This document shows, in pieces, positions 1 to 11,299 of a stretch of 61,335 nt of DNA. Where the stretch lies: assembly GCA_013115125.1 (NCBI GenBank), contig JABANN010000150.1, positions 1 to 61,335 of the forward strand, read 5' to 3'. The notes beneath the pieces are model-generated. The model was not told the origin of the DNA. It searched no databases and was given only the letters and a program-made list of their open reading frames with translations. Position 1 is the first letter of the stretch. Each line of letters opens with the position of its first letter. This stretch comes from Perkinsus olseni. Lineage: Eukaryota > Perkinsozoa > Perkinsida. The position numbers and the translations under genes were made by a program.

Positions 1-38
1 TCCGTACTCGTCCAGGTGACAGTGCACGAGTCGAAAAA

Positions 39-70
39 CCGGATATGCTAAGAATTTGTGGAGGGGTGTA
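39..70 (+). repeat. 32-bp repeat, left copy of a long-range inverted pair
   Basis: This 32-bp block is repeated exactly, in reverse complement, at 3604-3635. Orientation and spacing (about 3.6 kb) are what terminal inverted repeats of a non-autonomous DNA element would give, but I see no transposase between the copies and the flanks do not show an obvious target-site duplication. A shared motif copied by chance or a foldback element are alternatives. Confidence 0.6.
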
Positions 71-1348
71 CATTCAAAACAGTCGATCCCGATACTCAAG
101 ACATATAAGTGAATTCAATTGATCTAAGAGCCGTGCTCCTTCTGCCTCGCCGAACTGGGTTTTGAGTGCGCCGTTTTGCTCGCCCCAATGCCGGCGTTGG
201 CGGGAAAACAGTTTCTTCGAACTGAATTGTTGTGACTTTTTCCTGATTTGTTTCTAATACGAATTCGATCTGGGAATAGTGCTCCTTTGGGAGTGCGATC
301 AGACGGCGTCTCCAGGTAATCAGAGATCGCTGTTGCAGAGAACCGGAGGCTACGAGTAGGGTGCAACCACCGGTCCCCGGGAAATGCTTGAAACAGACGC
401 TAGTGTCCAACCCTTACAGGTCATTTGAGGTAATCTTCGCTCATCACTCGCTAGGTAGGCTCCGATAGAGTCACTTTTCTACTGTGTAACGGATCGACCC
501 GGATCAGTTCACGTCACAGGTGAAACATTTACTAGAAGAACTAGATTTGCAGAAGAAGTGCCGAGCTCTTGTTCAGAAGAATCTGGTCGGATTGTGGGAA
601 GCCACAGCGGTACGCGCCCATATCATGAAGTTCATGGCATGGAGGGCAGCCATTTGGTCATCATACAGAAGCATATCATCTAGCTGATTTTCAGACTTTC
701 GAACGTCTCATGGAAGCTTCTAGTCGAAATGGAACTTCGGACGGAGATCGCGGTTATACGAGCCGTTGTTTCACAGAGCATGTAGCAATAATTCATTTCG
801 TCGCTTGAATGAATCACCATGAATTTTGGAACCGTGTAGATTGAGGGCTTGGCAAAGTTGAGACAGCTTTCTGGAGATGACGAGGAAGAACTTCGGGAAA
901 GAAATGGCAGAATTGCGAAGGCGAAGGCGAACACAACAAGCCGCACACTGTTTGTGGGACTTCTCTTTGATGATGAGCGTAGAAATGGTGTGATGTGGTG
1001 ACAGCGTAGTTCAACACTTTTCTTAATATACCTTCTCTCGTCAGGTATCCTGTTCGAAATCCAAGCACACCTGATACTGGGTGAAGGGCCGATAGACACC
1101 ATCAGCGGCCACCGGGTTGGCGCTGATAGCAGTGGGTCAGTCGATCATCAGTGCTCAGCTGATGTACGCGAACGAGAGAGATTGTAGCGAATAGCAGCTA
1201 ATTTTTTCAGATTACGACAAATCACCGAGCCCCAAGCTGTGGAGAGCAGTGGGATACTTCGTCGAGCCATTTTTCAGGCTGCCCACATATGAGCTCACCC
1301 TGAAACGTGAGACAGGTCTCTACATTTCTTTACAGTCGACTTATATAA
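71..1348. other. No supportable gene
   Basis: Short open stretches occur on both strands but none has a recognisable domain or joins into a multi-exon frame. A plus-strand open stretch around 523-686 reads as a plausible helical peptide but has no start or splice context that I can support. Confidence 0.4.
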
Positions 1349-1623
1349 TCAGTCGGCTATGTCCTCCCTGAGGATGAACTTCGATCCTTCGTCAGGACCC
1401 TTGACATCGCGCGGGTATTGATAGAAGTTAGAACCCTTCGGCTGTCTAACAAAAATAGGTACCACAAGCTTCTTGGCCTTGTAGTTGATGATGTTGTTCA
1501 GATATGATGATGTACACGATTATTCGCCATGGTTAGAATCTCTGCTTTCGCATGTTCATCTACGATTTGTTCGTAATGACCCCGATTGGCCTTCTTGTTA
1601 TTCTCGTGGTTCGCGTTCATCAT
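1349..1623 (-). CDS. Small hypothetical protein, two exons
   Basis: A 78-residue frame is obtained from exons 1623-1516 and 1477-1349 on the minus strand, joined across a 38-nt GT-AG intron. Both exons are multiples of three and the reading frame ends in TGA. The product is charged, with Asn/Lys-rich N-terminal residues and a C-terminal segment containing VVPIFVRQPKG. I do not recognise a family. An in-frame upstream stretch suggests the true start may lie further 5'. It lies inside the 39-3635 inverted-repeat interval, downstream of the Pol5-like frame and on the same strand. Support is the phase-consistent splice and coding-like composition only, so it could be a spurious model or the 3' exons of a longer gene. 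Confidence 0.32.
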
Positions 1624-2099
1624 CAAAGAATGCCAATTTATCTTCTCTGTCTTGTGGTCAGTAGTACGAGACTACCTACTAGGTAGTCCCTAAATACTGT
1701 GTACTGACTCGCTACACAGTATCAACGTAGTCTTGTCTGAAGCTCTCTTGAAGTGTGGTCACAGCTTACGCTAGGATTTTCGTCACGCATACGGGCACCA
1801 GTTGCAGAGTGAATTTGACCAGCACATCGGCAAGATCTCTAGGATACTGGTCGTTAAATTAGTGGCATTAGTCCTTTTCGACCTACCCTAGTTTGCATCA
1901 TTGAGTTAATTGATCTTCTCACTATGCGATAGCGACGAAGATGTAGGTCGGGTGCTGTAGGCCGGGTAGTGCCAACCCAGCTGTGGCATCGACAATATTC
2001 ACGTTGTTTTTTGGCGGAGGCTGGCCTGTGTCAGCGTAGCACGATGGGTGCCTGAAATCTATGCCTCCGTCGGACTGAATAGTGGTTGAGTACAGAGTA

Positions 2100-2144
2100 C
2101 CTCCTTTCCGGTGCGTCTTGACTCAAGTCACACCGGAAAGGAGG
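2100..2144. repeat. Perfect-looking 45-bp hairpin
   Basis: Two arms of 22 nt (starting CCTCCTTTCCGGTG and ending in its complement) pair with two mismatches around a single central base. It lies about 60 bp beyond the end of the Pol5-like frame on its strand. It could be a 3'-end structure, a foldback element fragment, or a cruciform-forming site. Confidence 0.6.
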
Positions 2145-2201
2145 AGCAGAGCGGAAGTTCCCTGCGCTTCCCTGGAAGTTTTGCACTCAGATTCATCAAT
2201 C

Positions 2202-3392
2202 TTATAGAATGATTGACTTTGCTTCAACATCATCGACTGTACAATTACTGAACATCTTCCTTACACCTTCCTGACCCAGTGGCCATACACAGGTAGACAG
2301 GATATGCTTAGTGACAACAGCAGGCATGCCAGGGGTACAGCATTTAATACCAGCCATAAGGAGTTCATTGCGAGCCCCATCATCAAGCCTATCGACTAGA
2401 GAGCCGTGATGACCGAAGTACTCTGCCATCCTCTGCAAGCAGGCCCCCTGGACTTTACGTAGATCCTTATGTTGTGGGTTGAATAGCAACTGTACAACCT
2501 CCTTCGGCCATGGACCAAAGAACTTACCCAACCCAAACAGTAGCTGTAACAACAGAGCCTTCTCGCCAACACTACCTCCGATGAGTGCAGTAGTGATAGC
2601 CTGACCAGCCAGCTGACCATCAGTATGCTCCAATAGAGGCTCCCATGCTGGGTGACGGGATGGTGAGGGGAAATCGGTGGTGGTCGTAGACAGCATAGAC
2701 ACTATAGACTTGATAGTCTCCGCCTTCGACAATCGAAAGTCAGCAGGCCGAGTAGAAAAATACACATACGTCAAGGCCGGGACTTGAACTACCGCAGGGT
2801 TTATGTCACCCGATGACCCCATAGAGGTCCGTGACTTCACCGACTTCAACTGGAAATTGCCGTTAGTGGCGAGTAGTACTATAACCCTGGCAGCCAGCAT
2901 CCGTACCATACTTTGCTTCTTAGCAGCATCGAATAGCTGCCATGCCATATCAGCAACTTCCTCAGCTTTTTCTATGGTAGTAACAGCCCCTCCCTGTACT
3001 ACAGCAGCCAATGCTACCGCCCTGGCAAGGAGACCATCAATTCCCTCACCGACTTTCTTAATACCGGCTGTATTATCCTTTATTAAGAACAATAGATGAG
3101 ATAAGGTACTCTCCGTATCATTAACATCAGCCTCCACTAACTTGGCCGTCGCCAGTCCCAATGCCGCTGCAAAGCCGTGCCTGCACATAGCCCTCGAACT
3201 ACCGCAGCCCCTGACAAGCCGTTTTAACGTATAATGAGTATCCGCATTGTTGATGTCAGCCTTCAGCCCATGGACTATACTCAAGGCCGATTCCTCCCGG
3301 ATATGAGGGTTCGGGTCACCGAGCTGGTAGTATAAGTCTTGCATCCTATGCAAAACTATATCGATTATCTGGGCGCGCGCCACATTCCACAC
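2202..3392 (-). CDS. Pol5/MYBBP1A-like (DNA polymerase phi family) N-terminal region
   Basis: A 396-codon open frame with no intron. Near its N-terminus it carries YYQLGDPNPHIREES and then LVRGCGSSRAMCRHGF, a pairing typical of the start of the Pol5/MYBBP1A family (armadillo-like nucleolar proteins that bind rDNA and act in large-subunit ribosome biogenesis; the polymerase name is historical). The rest is helical-repeat-like. The first ATG is at 3344; coding-like sequence continues upstream to GTG 3392 and about 12 codons beyond, with stop codons in frame further up, so a 5' exon is likely. Known family members are about 1000-1300 residues, and I find no continuation below 2202. This is therefore either a truncated copy or a gene whose remaining exons I could not detect. 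Being intronless and bracketed by the 39/3604 inverted repeats is suggestive of a captured fragment. Head-to-head with the ROK1 gene. Confidence 0.55.
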   Translation of the reverse strand: MWNVARAQIIDIVLHRMQDLYYQLGDPNPHIREESALSIVHGLKADINNADTHYTLKRLVRGCGSSRAMCRHGFAAALGLATAKLVEADVNDTESTLSHLLFLIKDNTAGIKKVGEGIDGLLARAVALAAVVQGGAVTTIEKAEEVADMAWQLFDAAKKQSMVRMLAARVIVLLATNGNFQLKSVKSRTSMGSSGDINPAVVQVPALTYVYFSTRPADFRLSKAETIKSIVSMLSTTTTDFPSPSRHPAWEPLLEHTDGQLAGQAITTALIGGSVGEKALLLQLLFGLGKFFGPWPKEVVQLLFNPQHKDLRKVQGACLQRMAEYFGHHGSLVDRLDDGARNELLMAGIKCCTPGMPAVVTKHILSTCVWPLGQEGVRKMFSNCTVDDVEAKSIIL

Positions 3393-3603
3393 TTGCTTCT
3401 TGACGACGATAGGGAAGGGAGCCTTGAATCATCTGCGGTGGCGTATATGTCTTCTTTGGGTTGTTCCGAGTAGTGCTCCGTATCATAGCACGGTCAGTCA
3501 CGAGTACTAGAGTGGGAGGTTAGCACTGGCTACCTATCATTGGTGACACGTAGTGGGTTAGTTAGACGTGAGAACTGCTCCACATTACTGTACTGTGCTA
3601 TTA

Positions 3604-3658
3604 TACACCCCTCCACAAATTCTTAGCATATCCGGCTAAGAATTTGTGGAGGGGTGTA
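3604..3658. repeat. Inverted repeat hairpin plus right copy of the 32-bp repeat
   Basis: 3604-3635 is the exact reverse complement of 39-70. The following 23 nt (3636-3658) repeat the same motif in the opposite sense, so 3604-3658 folds into a 23-bp perfect stem around a 9-nt loop. Three copies of the 23-nt core thus exist in the window. Confidence 0.65.
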
Positions 3659-4051
3659 GTACTAGTATAGCGCTCGGGTGGGAAGGGTGGAGGACTGAGG
3701 AATGGGAAAATAAGGTATACTAGGATGATGCGGTGAGTCGGTAGGGTGAGTCGGATAGACGACGTCTCCACCACCATCAGCAGCAGCACGTGTCGCCAAC
3801 GGTACAGCCATCACGTCGATGCAGGAGTAACTACTGCTACCAGAATCCTATTTATTGCTATCATTCTGAGTCCTGTTCGTGTTGTTGCCCGCTTTGTTAC
3901 ACCATGGTAGATCCCAAGTGTCTCCAAATGGCAAGTATTGAGTTCTGTAGTTTGGTGGTGGTGTTGGATGTAGTGGCCGGCGCACTCCTTCGCGGGGAAA
4001 TGTAAAACATACATCAGTTGCTGCCTCGTTGGCTACGGTAGTAGCGGTGTT

Positions 4052-6800
4052 ATGAACTCATACTTCGACATACTACGGGCAGGGACGGTACTTGGGAGGA
4101 AGAATAGGCCTAGGGGCCGTCGGGAGGATGATAACCTCAAAGGGGCCAATCCTGGTACGATACAGAAGGTAGTAGTGGGTCGCCCCTGTGGAGGTCATTG
4201 GCAAGGCTCTTCAGGCGGATAGCATATTCCTAGGTGGAGGCTCTACTAATGATGATGCCAAGGGAGAGGTGCTGACCACTACTATCGGCCTAACACCTAT
4301 TGTCATGCCTTAGTCCAACACTAGTTCACATCGTCGTCGTCATCATCGTGGTACTAAAAAGAAGAACAAGGGTGATGGTGCTGAGCCTACAGAGGAAGGG
4401 GCTAATGATGGTGCGGAGGCTGCTGATATAGAAGTGTTTGATGATGCACATGATGATGAGGAAGAGAATGATGATGGTAGTACTATAATATCAACCACTG
4501 CTGTATCATTAGTATTACCACCACGAGGCTGTCTATATACACTACAGATACTGTCGAGGGGGAGGTTGGTGAGGAGGGCGGAGGTGATGGGGATGATGTT
4601 GACTCCGCCGAGGAAACACAGGAGGGAAAGAAGAAGAGGAAGATCTTGTCCCCAGCACGGCGGTTGGAGATGGTACTAGTAGCATCAACGCGGGATACTT
4701 GTCGTGCAACGTATAGAGGCATTATAGTCTACGTAGCTTTGAGAGAGTTGAGAGGGACTAGTCAGCGCACGACTTCCGCATCTAGGCGTCTCCTCCTCTC
4801 AAGGGGTAGTTCCCGTTAGATGAGCCATGCCCAGGCTTAAAATGAGCCTGATGTTCCTCCTCCTTCTCCCACCCACAGGCTAATCACTTCCGTAAGGAGA
4901 ATCGCATTGGAGTTAGCGGGACATCCAACCCTCCTGATCCTGTGCTAACCTTCAATACCCAAGACGATGAGGATGGGGATGGTAGAGTATCCAAATGGTT
5001 GAAGGATGCGATGGTGAAGAGCGGGTAGGGCATGTTTTCCGCGGCCCAGAAGGGATTTGTTATTGTTGATAGATTCGCTAACCCTACCCCTATCCAAGCA
5101 CAAGCCATACCATTGATGTTAACTGGGGATCATCTATTAGCCCAGGCCCCCACCGGCAGTGGCAAGACTTTAGCCTTCGTTGTCCCACTATTACAGGGGC
5201 TAGCTAGGCCTGAGAAGAAGTACTCGGCCTAGAAATGGGTGTAGAGGTTTGATTCTCTCCTATTTAGGTTCTGTCGAGGTATTATAGTTGACCCCACAAG
5301 GGAACTAGCTGTTCAAACCGTTAGAGAGGCTGATCGATTGGTACAGGCATGTAGCAAGAAGTTTAGAATTAAGTTACTAGATAAAAACACCAATGTAAGG
5401 AATGAAGCCTTCCTCGCTACTTCGTCATCATGTGTTGCGTATAGGTGAAGAGGCTGGATATTGGAGTCCAGACCCCTCTGGGGCTGGTGCAGGCCCTTAG
5501 GGAGGGTAAAGTGACCTTCAGTCAGACGGAGGTTATTGTGTTTGATGAAGGTAATAGGATGGACCATTGACATCTGCACATCTGCACTCTTCCACCACGA
5601 GATGCTGTAGGTGATAAGCTACTAGATCTAGGCTTCCAGGAACAGATTGATGAGATTATCAAGTATGCTACTGAGGAAGACGATCGTCGTAGGACTGCAG
5701 GTAGTGATACCGAGGATGATGTTGAGGTTAGTGATGATCCTGATTAGGGAGCACACTCACCGCTATACAACTGGCACTATTCTCTGCCACTATGCCTGAT
5801 AATGTAGTCCATCTTATGATGAGTGTTATGGACCCTCCCCCGAATAGGGTATGGGTAGGACAACAAGGATCTGCTGCTAAGGATGTATGATGGGGAGGAT
5901 GAGCGGTACTCCTATGATGGATTATAATCAACAGGTACAACAACGACTACTCTTCTGTGGTAGTGAGGAGGGTAAGCTAGTAGCCATACGCCGAATGATA
6001 GCTAATGGAGAGGTCAAACCACCATGTCTAGCATTCGTCCAGAGCAAGACCAGAGCACAGGAGCTCACCAAGGAGTTGATGTTTGATGGTAGTTGTAGAA
6101 GTTGTCGCTGACTGATGATGAGTCCTTCGCCTCAGGTGTGTTCGTTGCCTGTATACACTCTGATATGAGCCGAAAACAGAGGGATACTTGTATAGAGAAC
6201 TTCCGATTAGGGAAGATATGGATATTGATATGTACTGATGTTATGGCGAGAGGAGTAGACTTCAAGGGTGTTGCTCAAGTAAGGACATACCGTGCTGCAT
6301 CTAGGGGTCAGTACTCGTTATAAGGTCATCAACATCGATATACCACGGGCATCAGCAACCTATATACACAGAGTGGGCCGTACTGGTAGGGCTGGTAATA
6401 AGGGAGAAGCAGTAACGATGTTTACGACTGAGGATAAACCGTAATAATAATAGTGATGGTGGGTGGGGCGGCGGCGGCGGTGGTAGATGGATGGGCAGAT
6501 ACCTACGACCTATTATTAATGTTATGAAACAGTCTGGCTTGGATATACCCTCCTGGTTGAATGATCTACCCCATCCTAATAAGGCGAAGGGTTCGAAGCA
6601 GAAGAACAGTGAATATAAGTAGTGGAAGGGGGTATCCGGTAGTGATGGTCATGATGGTGTCACCACTCAGGAAACCATTGGACAGAGGACACTTGACAAC
6701 ATTATCGGGGTATGATAGGCAGAGGATAGCCAAGAGGAAGCAGATGATAGCTATGTCGAAGGAACAGAAAAGAAAGAAGTCATTTACCAGTACAGAATAG
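4052..6800 (+). CDS. ROK1: ATP-dependent RNA helicase ROK1/DDX52, 15 exons
   Basis: DEAD-box helicase needed for 18S rRNA processing in the nucleolus. Exons: 4052-4168, 4206-4268, 4314-4476, 4548-4732, 4879-5013, 5050-5219, 5268-5394, 5445-5550, 5611-5700, 5748-5884, 5935-6088, 6136-6278, 6325-6440, 6499-6618, 6671-6800. The spliced length, 1956 nt, gives 651 residues (human DDX52 about 599). The N-terminus [11 protein letters not shown] matches the ROK1/DDX52 start. Then come an acidic/basic linker, the pre-Q block [14 protein letters not shown] motif [11 protein letters not shown], motif I APTGSGKT, Ia PTRELA, motif II VFDEGD (DEAD in most relatives, DESD in human DDX52), motif III SAT, motif [10 protein letters not shown], motif [12 protein letters not shown], and the typical INVMKQSG tail with a basic C-terminus. 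All introns are GT-AG and mostly 35-65 nt. The least certain junction is the 146-nt intron 4733-4878. Divergent from the Pol5-like frame, also a ribosome biogenesis factor. Confidence 0.92.
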
Positions 6801-6921
6801 TAGCCCTCCTAGTACTGTTACTTACCCACGTCTTATTACCACAACTATATTTACCATACAAGCAAAGCATGGTTACTTCGAGTACAGGGGTTATTTAGAC
6901 TGACAGTTCCTCTTTCCTTCT

Positions 6922-8337
6922 ATGACCCGACTATCGACTTCTGCTACATCAGCGGCAGGGCTTGTTGCCGCGGGAGGGGCTCTTATATTCGCCGCTGGAG
7001 TAATAGGCTCCCTAAAGAATAATGTACTGCTAGTGGTGGAGAGGGGTTGGTGGTGATAGGTAGTGATAGGTGAGAACGTTGGAGGCTTTACTGGCACATG
7101 AGACTGAGAAGAGATTGGCGGAGAGAACCGGTAGAATAAGGGCAGAGAAGAAGCTTGAAGAGACCACACTCAATAATAATCAAGGCAAAGATACGAGTAG
7201 CAGCGGTGGTGGACAGGAAAGGCTGCTCGATTGTACCATGTACCGCTCCCTCCGATCATAAGCACTATGAGGACGTTCTCTTGGTGTTTTAGGTATACAT
7301 TGGGTACATGTCGGAGCTGTTTTCCTAGGCGTAATGGTACACCTCGACAGAGTGGTATAGCAGACATAGCGAAGGGTGTTATAGAGATACGCCCTGCAGC
7401 TGATCCTAGTAGCTGTCTACAGGGGCTACAAGGGTAGTAGCAGGCTGAGTATGGGGATTATTGCTTATTATTAATAACAACAATCATCAGATACTCACAT
7501 GTATGGGTCATCTACGTATTCCATTTGAACACTAACCTAGCCAAGAGGTCCCCTAACTTCAATGGTCTCAAGGGTTTAGTGTCCCCTCCACGTAAGTCAT
7601 ATTTTCTATTTCATGTCTGTGTATAACATATTATAAGGTAACACTACTGGTAAGAAGGTAGGGTCATTGGCGTGTAGAAGTCCACACAGACCCAACCCAA
7701 TAGGCCTTACTCTATGCCGTTTGCATGATGTTAATCTCGATAAAGGTCATACCACAACAACAAGAGCAAGGTTGGTGTGATGATATCAGGTATGTAGGTA
7801 CAGTAACAATATCGGGTTTGGATGTAGTAGATGGTACACCAATTCTCGACTTGAAGCCCTATCTTCCTATGACGGAGTGTGCCCCGATGGCTACGGTGCC
7901 GTCATGGGTTGAGACGAGTTACGAAGAAAACGATCGGTACGTGCGCATACGTGTGATTTCCTGTACTACAGTCTCATTTCAGGCTTTTTGTTGTATGGGA
8001 ATGCAATCGTGAGGTACCCGAAGGGGCCGGGGACTACGTCAACATGTCAGAGGATGAAGTGCTGGAGCTGATAGATAATGTAGTTCAGAGGGGCCTTGGT
8101 ACGGTATGAAGTATTATAATATAGGTACTATCTCTGGACATACGAAGTAGACATCAGAAGAACGCAGGAGGGGCCTCCTCCTCCTGGGAAGGGGAAGTTG
8201 AGTTGTGCTATCTCACCATACAGTAAGTAGTCCATCTTCTCAGTTTGTTGTTGTATATGAGTATGTACAGGTATATCATAAATCCAGATCACCAAGTAGT
8301 GACTGTTAAGTCGATAACCAAGTCGGATGTGCCTTGA
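6922..8337 (+). CDS. TRMO: tRNA (adenine37-N6)-methyltransferase TrmO/TRMO (TsaA fold), 9 exons
   Basis: Uses S-adenosylmethionine to N6-methylate t6A37 in certain tRNAs. Exons 6922-7023, 7085-7239, 7293-7433, 7491-7591, 7638-7745, 7771-7936, 7983-8079, 8125-8222 and 8271-8337 give 344 residues. The N-terminus has a hydrophobic segment (about residues 13-30) followed by a charged coiled-coil, as in several eukaryotic relatives. The UPF0066/TsaA core follows: RNGTPRQ, SHVWVIYVFHLN, the hallmark ACRSPHRPNPIGLT, then SGLDVVDGTPILDLKPYLP. The tail LIDNVLSLDIRSRHQK matches the C-terminal domain of human TRMO. The intron at 7746-7770 would be only 25 nt; a 5' alternative donor near 7719 gives a 52-nt intron and also keeps frame, at the cost of nine residues. 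The gene starts about 120 bp after ROK1 ends. An upstream ATG at 6869 is possible, but I could not join it in frame. Confidence 0.9.
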
Positions 8338-8778
8338 CCTGTGTTTCTATTGTGAAGGAATAAAGTTACCAGTGATCGCATAAGCTCCCCAACGTGCATG
8401 AAGCTTATTCTGCTTGGGGCCAATACGGCAGGGGCCGAATTGATTATTGCCACTATAACACTAGAGGGCTGTTAAAGCAATAATAGTACGACTGTTGGTA
8501 GATTGGCTGAAGCCTTGGTAATACTACATGCAACGTGACGTGGCAAAGATGTCACATTCAACCATCACTAGAAGTATCTGAGAATGGAAAGCTGTCCGTG
8601 GATACTCCCTACTAGTATTATTACGAGATGGTCGGTGTCCATCCACAGGCAGCGTATCCTCCCTGATTCGTGCTCTTCTGGTAACCTTCGCTATACCATC
8701 TAATATCATCCGTATACGGGTTGTTCTATGGGCTCTGAATATGAAAGGTATGAAGAGTGAATGGTATAATCATTATTA
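8338..8778. other. Convergent intergenic stretch
   Basis: Lies between the ends of TRMO (plus) and the PH-domain gene (minus). A 25-codon plus-strand frame at 8399-8476 has no family or splice partner that I can support. No RNA gene seen. Confidence 0.4.
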
Positions 8779-11299
8779 CTACCTACAGTACTCATCCATC
8801 TTAGCCTTAACAACCTCTACGAAGAATTGTGACCGAGTCAGGGCCACTCTCTTGGCATTGGTGCAAAGTCTTGATAAAGCAATGACAAAGCAACATACCT
8901 AAATTTCGAGTAGCATCATACGAGGTGCTACGGACTGTTACTACTATATTCAAATTGGAGCTGTAAAAGTCATAAGAACGTTCCGCTGTCCATAAAGTAA
9001 AACACTTGTAGCTAGGTAGTGAGGCACTCTTCCGTTTAGATGAATACCCTATTGGTCTATGTAACAGATACGCTCGAGCTAATACACCGAAATCAATACG
9101 TATCTGAGAATGCCACCACCACATATCACGCTGCACCCGAGTAACATTGATAATATCCACTTACAACATCTTCTATACGGACACCTCTGCCTCTCCCTGG
9201 ACCAATATCACCTGGCACATACCACAACAGTCGCCGTGTTGTTGTATCATAACGGGCGTTCCTGACAATAACATCATGAATAAACCCGAACGACAATAGT
9301 ACTGCTATTACACTGTATGCATCTCGTTCTTTTTCCGAAGCATCATCTTCATTACAAGTTGACCACGCTGTACTTGCAATATCTCTCGTACGCATTGGTG
9401 AAGTGTCGGCGCCAGAGGCTTCCGTATATGACTACGTTTGGGGACTTGCGCCATCTGACGAGGGTTATATACCATTCAATGATGTGGGCTCGAGACTGTG
9501 CGGCACCTACCTGTCTCCCCCCAGGAGCAGCAGCAGCACTACTCTTCCTGAGAGTAATGACCACGATAATGAACACCTTCAAGGCTCTATCGACAGCCTA
9601 CAGATCACTAATGTCTTTCAATAACTTCTTCTTCTCCTCCTTCCATCCTATTTTCTTCTTCTCAAATGCCTTCTTTTGCTCCAGCCATGCCACTGCTGCC
9701 TGTAGATGCTGTTGACGCTCTGCTTCCCATGTTGCAGTCTCCTCCGCATGCTGTTGGCTCATAGTCAATATATTCTCCTCCTCCAGCTGCACCTTCTAAC
9801 GTGAGCGTACTCATCTGTATGGCCTACAATCTTACATCGTTATGGGACTGCTGTAAAGTCATTCGGGCTTCCAACATCTCTTGACGCATGGACGATACTT
9901 CCGTCTGTAGCTCATCCAAGCCCACACTAATACCTACTATCACTGAGTGTATCCAAATACGCTGCTAGAGGGTCAACTCACCAAGATTGGCTCCACAGAT
10001 TCCCCTAGTGAGATCAGCTATCTTCTCCACGAATGCAGTGTATCGTTTAGTCTGAGATGCTAGTCGATGCTGGGCACGTAGGAGGAGTACTCTATGGCGG
10101 CACAGTAGGGATACTAAACCTGAGCCCAAGGAGAATGCAGCAGCATGCTTAACAAGGCTACGTTGCCTCCCGGCAACTGTTATTATTACGTCTTTCTTTG
10201 ACCTCGCAGTCGTGTATCCCTTGTGCCATTGGGGATAGTTCCTCCACTTGATTGCGCAAAGATGATGCCTCGGACAGATGGGCTGCTAAGTCTTGCGTGA
10301 CCCTCTGTAGGTCGGCCTGACGCGGCGGCACCCATCCCGGACACTCCCCTAGACGCCCGAGTACTACTTCCAGCAGCTCCACTTCAACGCTCTTGTCCCT
10401 CTCTCTTCTCTTGGATTCCTCCAATAACCGCTGTAAATCAGCATTACGACTGTTGGAATCGGCTAAGTCCCTCTCTAGACCCGATACAATCTCCCGTAGG
10501 GATCCCTAAGGAGGTGACTGTCAGCAAAGTGTCTAGTGTTTCAGGCTCTCACATTGGCCTTTGTGAGGTTGTCTACCTTCTCTTTATACTCGACAAGAGT
10601 ACGCTCCATGTCTTGCAGCCTGCGAGGCAACGTGAAATACAGGGTCCTCGCACAGGAGCACTACCTTGACGTATCTTCAGAGCATCTACGTGAGCTCGGC
10701 TTTAGCGCTGGCGTTACCTCCTCGCTAGGAGGCCTCCTATGAACGTGAACAGGATACCACCATCGACATCATCGAGGCCTACCAGCCCTGTAATTACCTA
10801 GCTCCTGATGACGCGTCCTCCATGATAGTAGCCGGCAGAGGTCCCTGTAATGAGAACGATGGTGCCTGAGAGTGGGAGTATGACCCACCACCAACCGTGA
10901 GGACAGAGGAAATGATCAAACAACACGAGCCATGCTGGTATTATGCATTACTTTATGCTGATGTGTTCCTGCGGAGATGTTAGTTTCCACACTTGAGGGT
11001 GGTGGCAATGACAGGCCTCCCCCCCGGCCTGTGGATTCCTTATCCTAATCAACAGCAGTCCACTATGGAAAGCTGCCCTCCATCATTACTTTGGTGATAT
11101 CAGCAGATCTGGCAGAGGACATCTCATCGTCCTCATCATCATCCGATGTATACAGGAGAATGTGGGCTACTGCCCTGTGATGTATCCTAAGGTCGATAAA
11201 CCTTGCAGTCTTCAACGACTTATGCACAGCACCCTACCGATCTAGCAGCTCACTTTCCCGTCTAAGAGCATCCAGTTCCGCCTCCAAATCGCAATTCAT
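8779..11299 (-). CDS. Coiled-coil protein with C-terminal PH-like domain
   Basis: Likely a membrane- or cytoskeleton-associated adaptor. Core exons from ATG 10823: 10823-10798, 10736-10665, 10619-10553, 10505-10190, 10119-9982, 9936-9836, 9795-9626, 9586-9356, 9312-9165, 9103-8945 and 8898-8779, totalling 1548 nt (515 residues). Three phase-compatible upstream pieces (11299-11238, 11201-11090 and 10844-10824) add an acidic coiled-coil start for 580 residues, but need a 245-nt intron, so the start is uncertain. The N-terminal two thirds is heptad-rich (for example SLREIVSGLERDLADS and Lys/Glu-rich stretches near 9630-9790). The end shows a PH-like pattern: beta strands around SFGFIHDV and RRLLWYVPG, then KCFTLWTAERSYDFYSS, ending in the amphipathic helix FFVEVVKAKMDEY. 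Lipid specificity cannot be read. Divergent from PDX1. Confidence 0.68.

Noticed and set aside
4434-4722. An Arg-rich plus-strand frame (4434-4679) and its minus-strand overlap as genes
   Set aside because: These are alternative frames of ROK1 exons 3-4, whose correct frame encodes an acidic/basic linker in phase with the helicase core.
4733-4878. A 5' donor at 4807 instead of 4733 for ROK1 intron 4
   Set aside because: The 4807 donor puts the next exon out of frame; the 4733 donor keeps phase, although it makes an unusually long intron.
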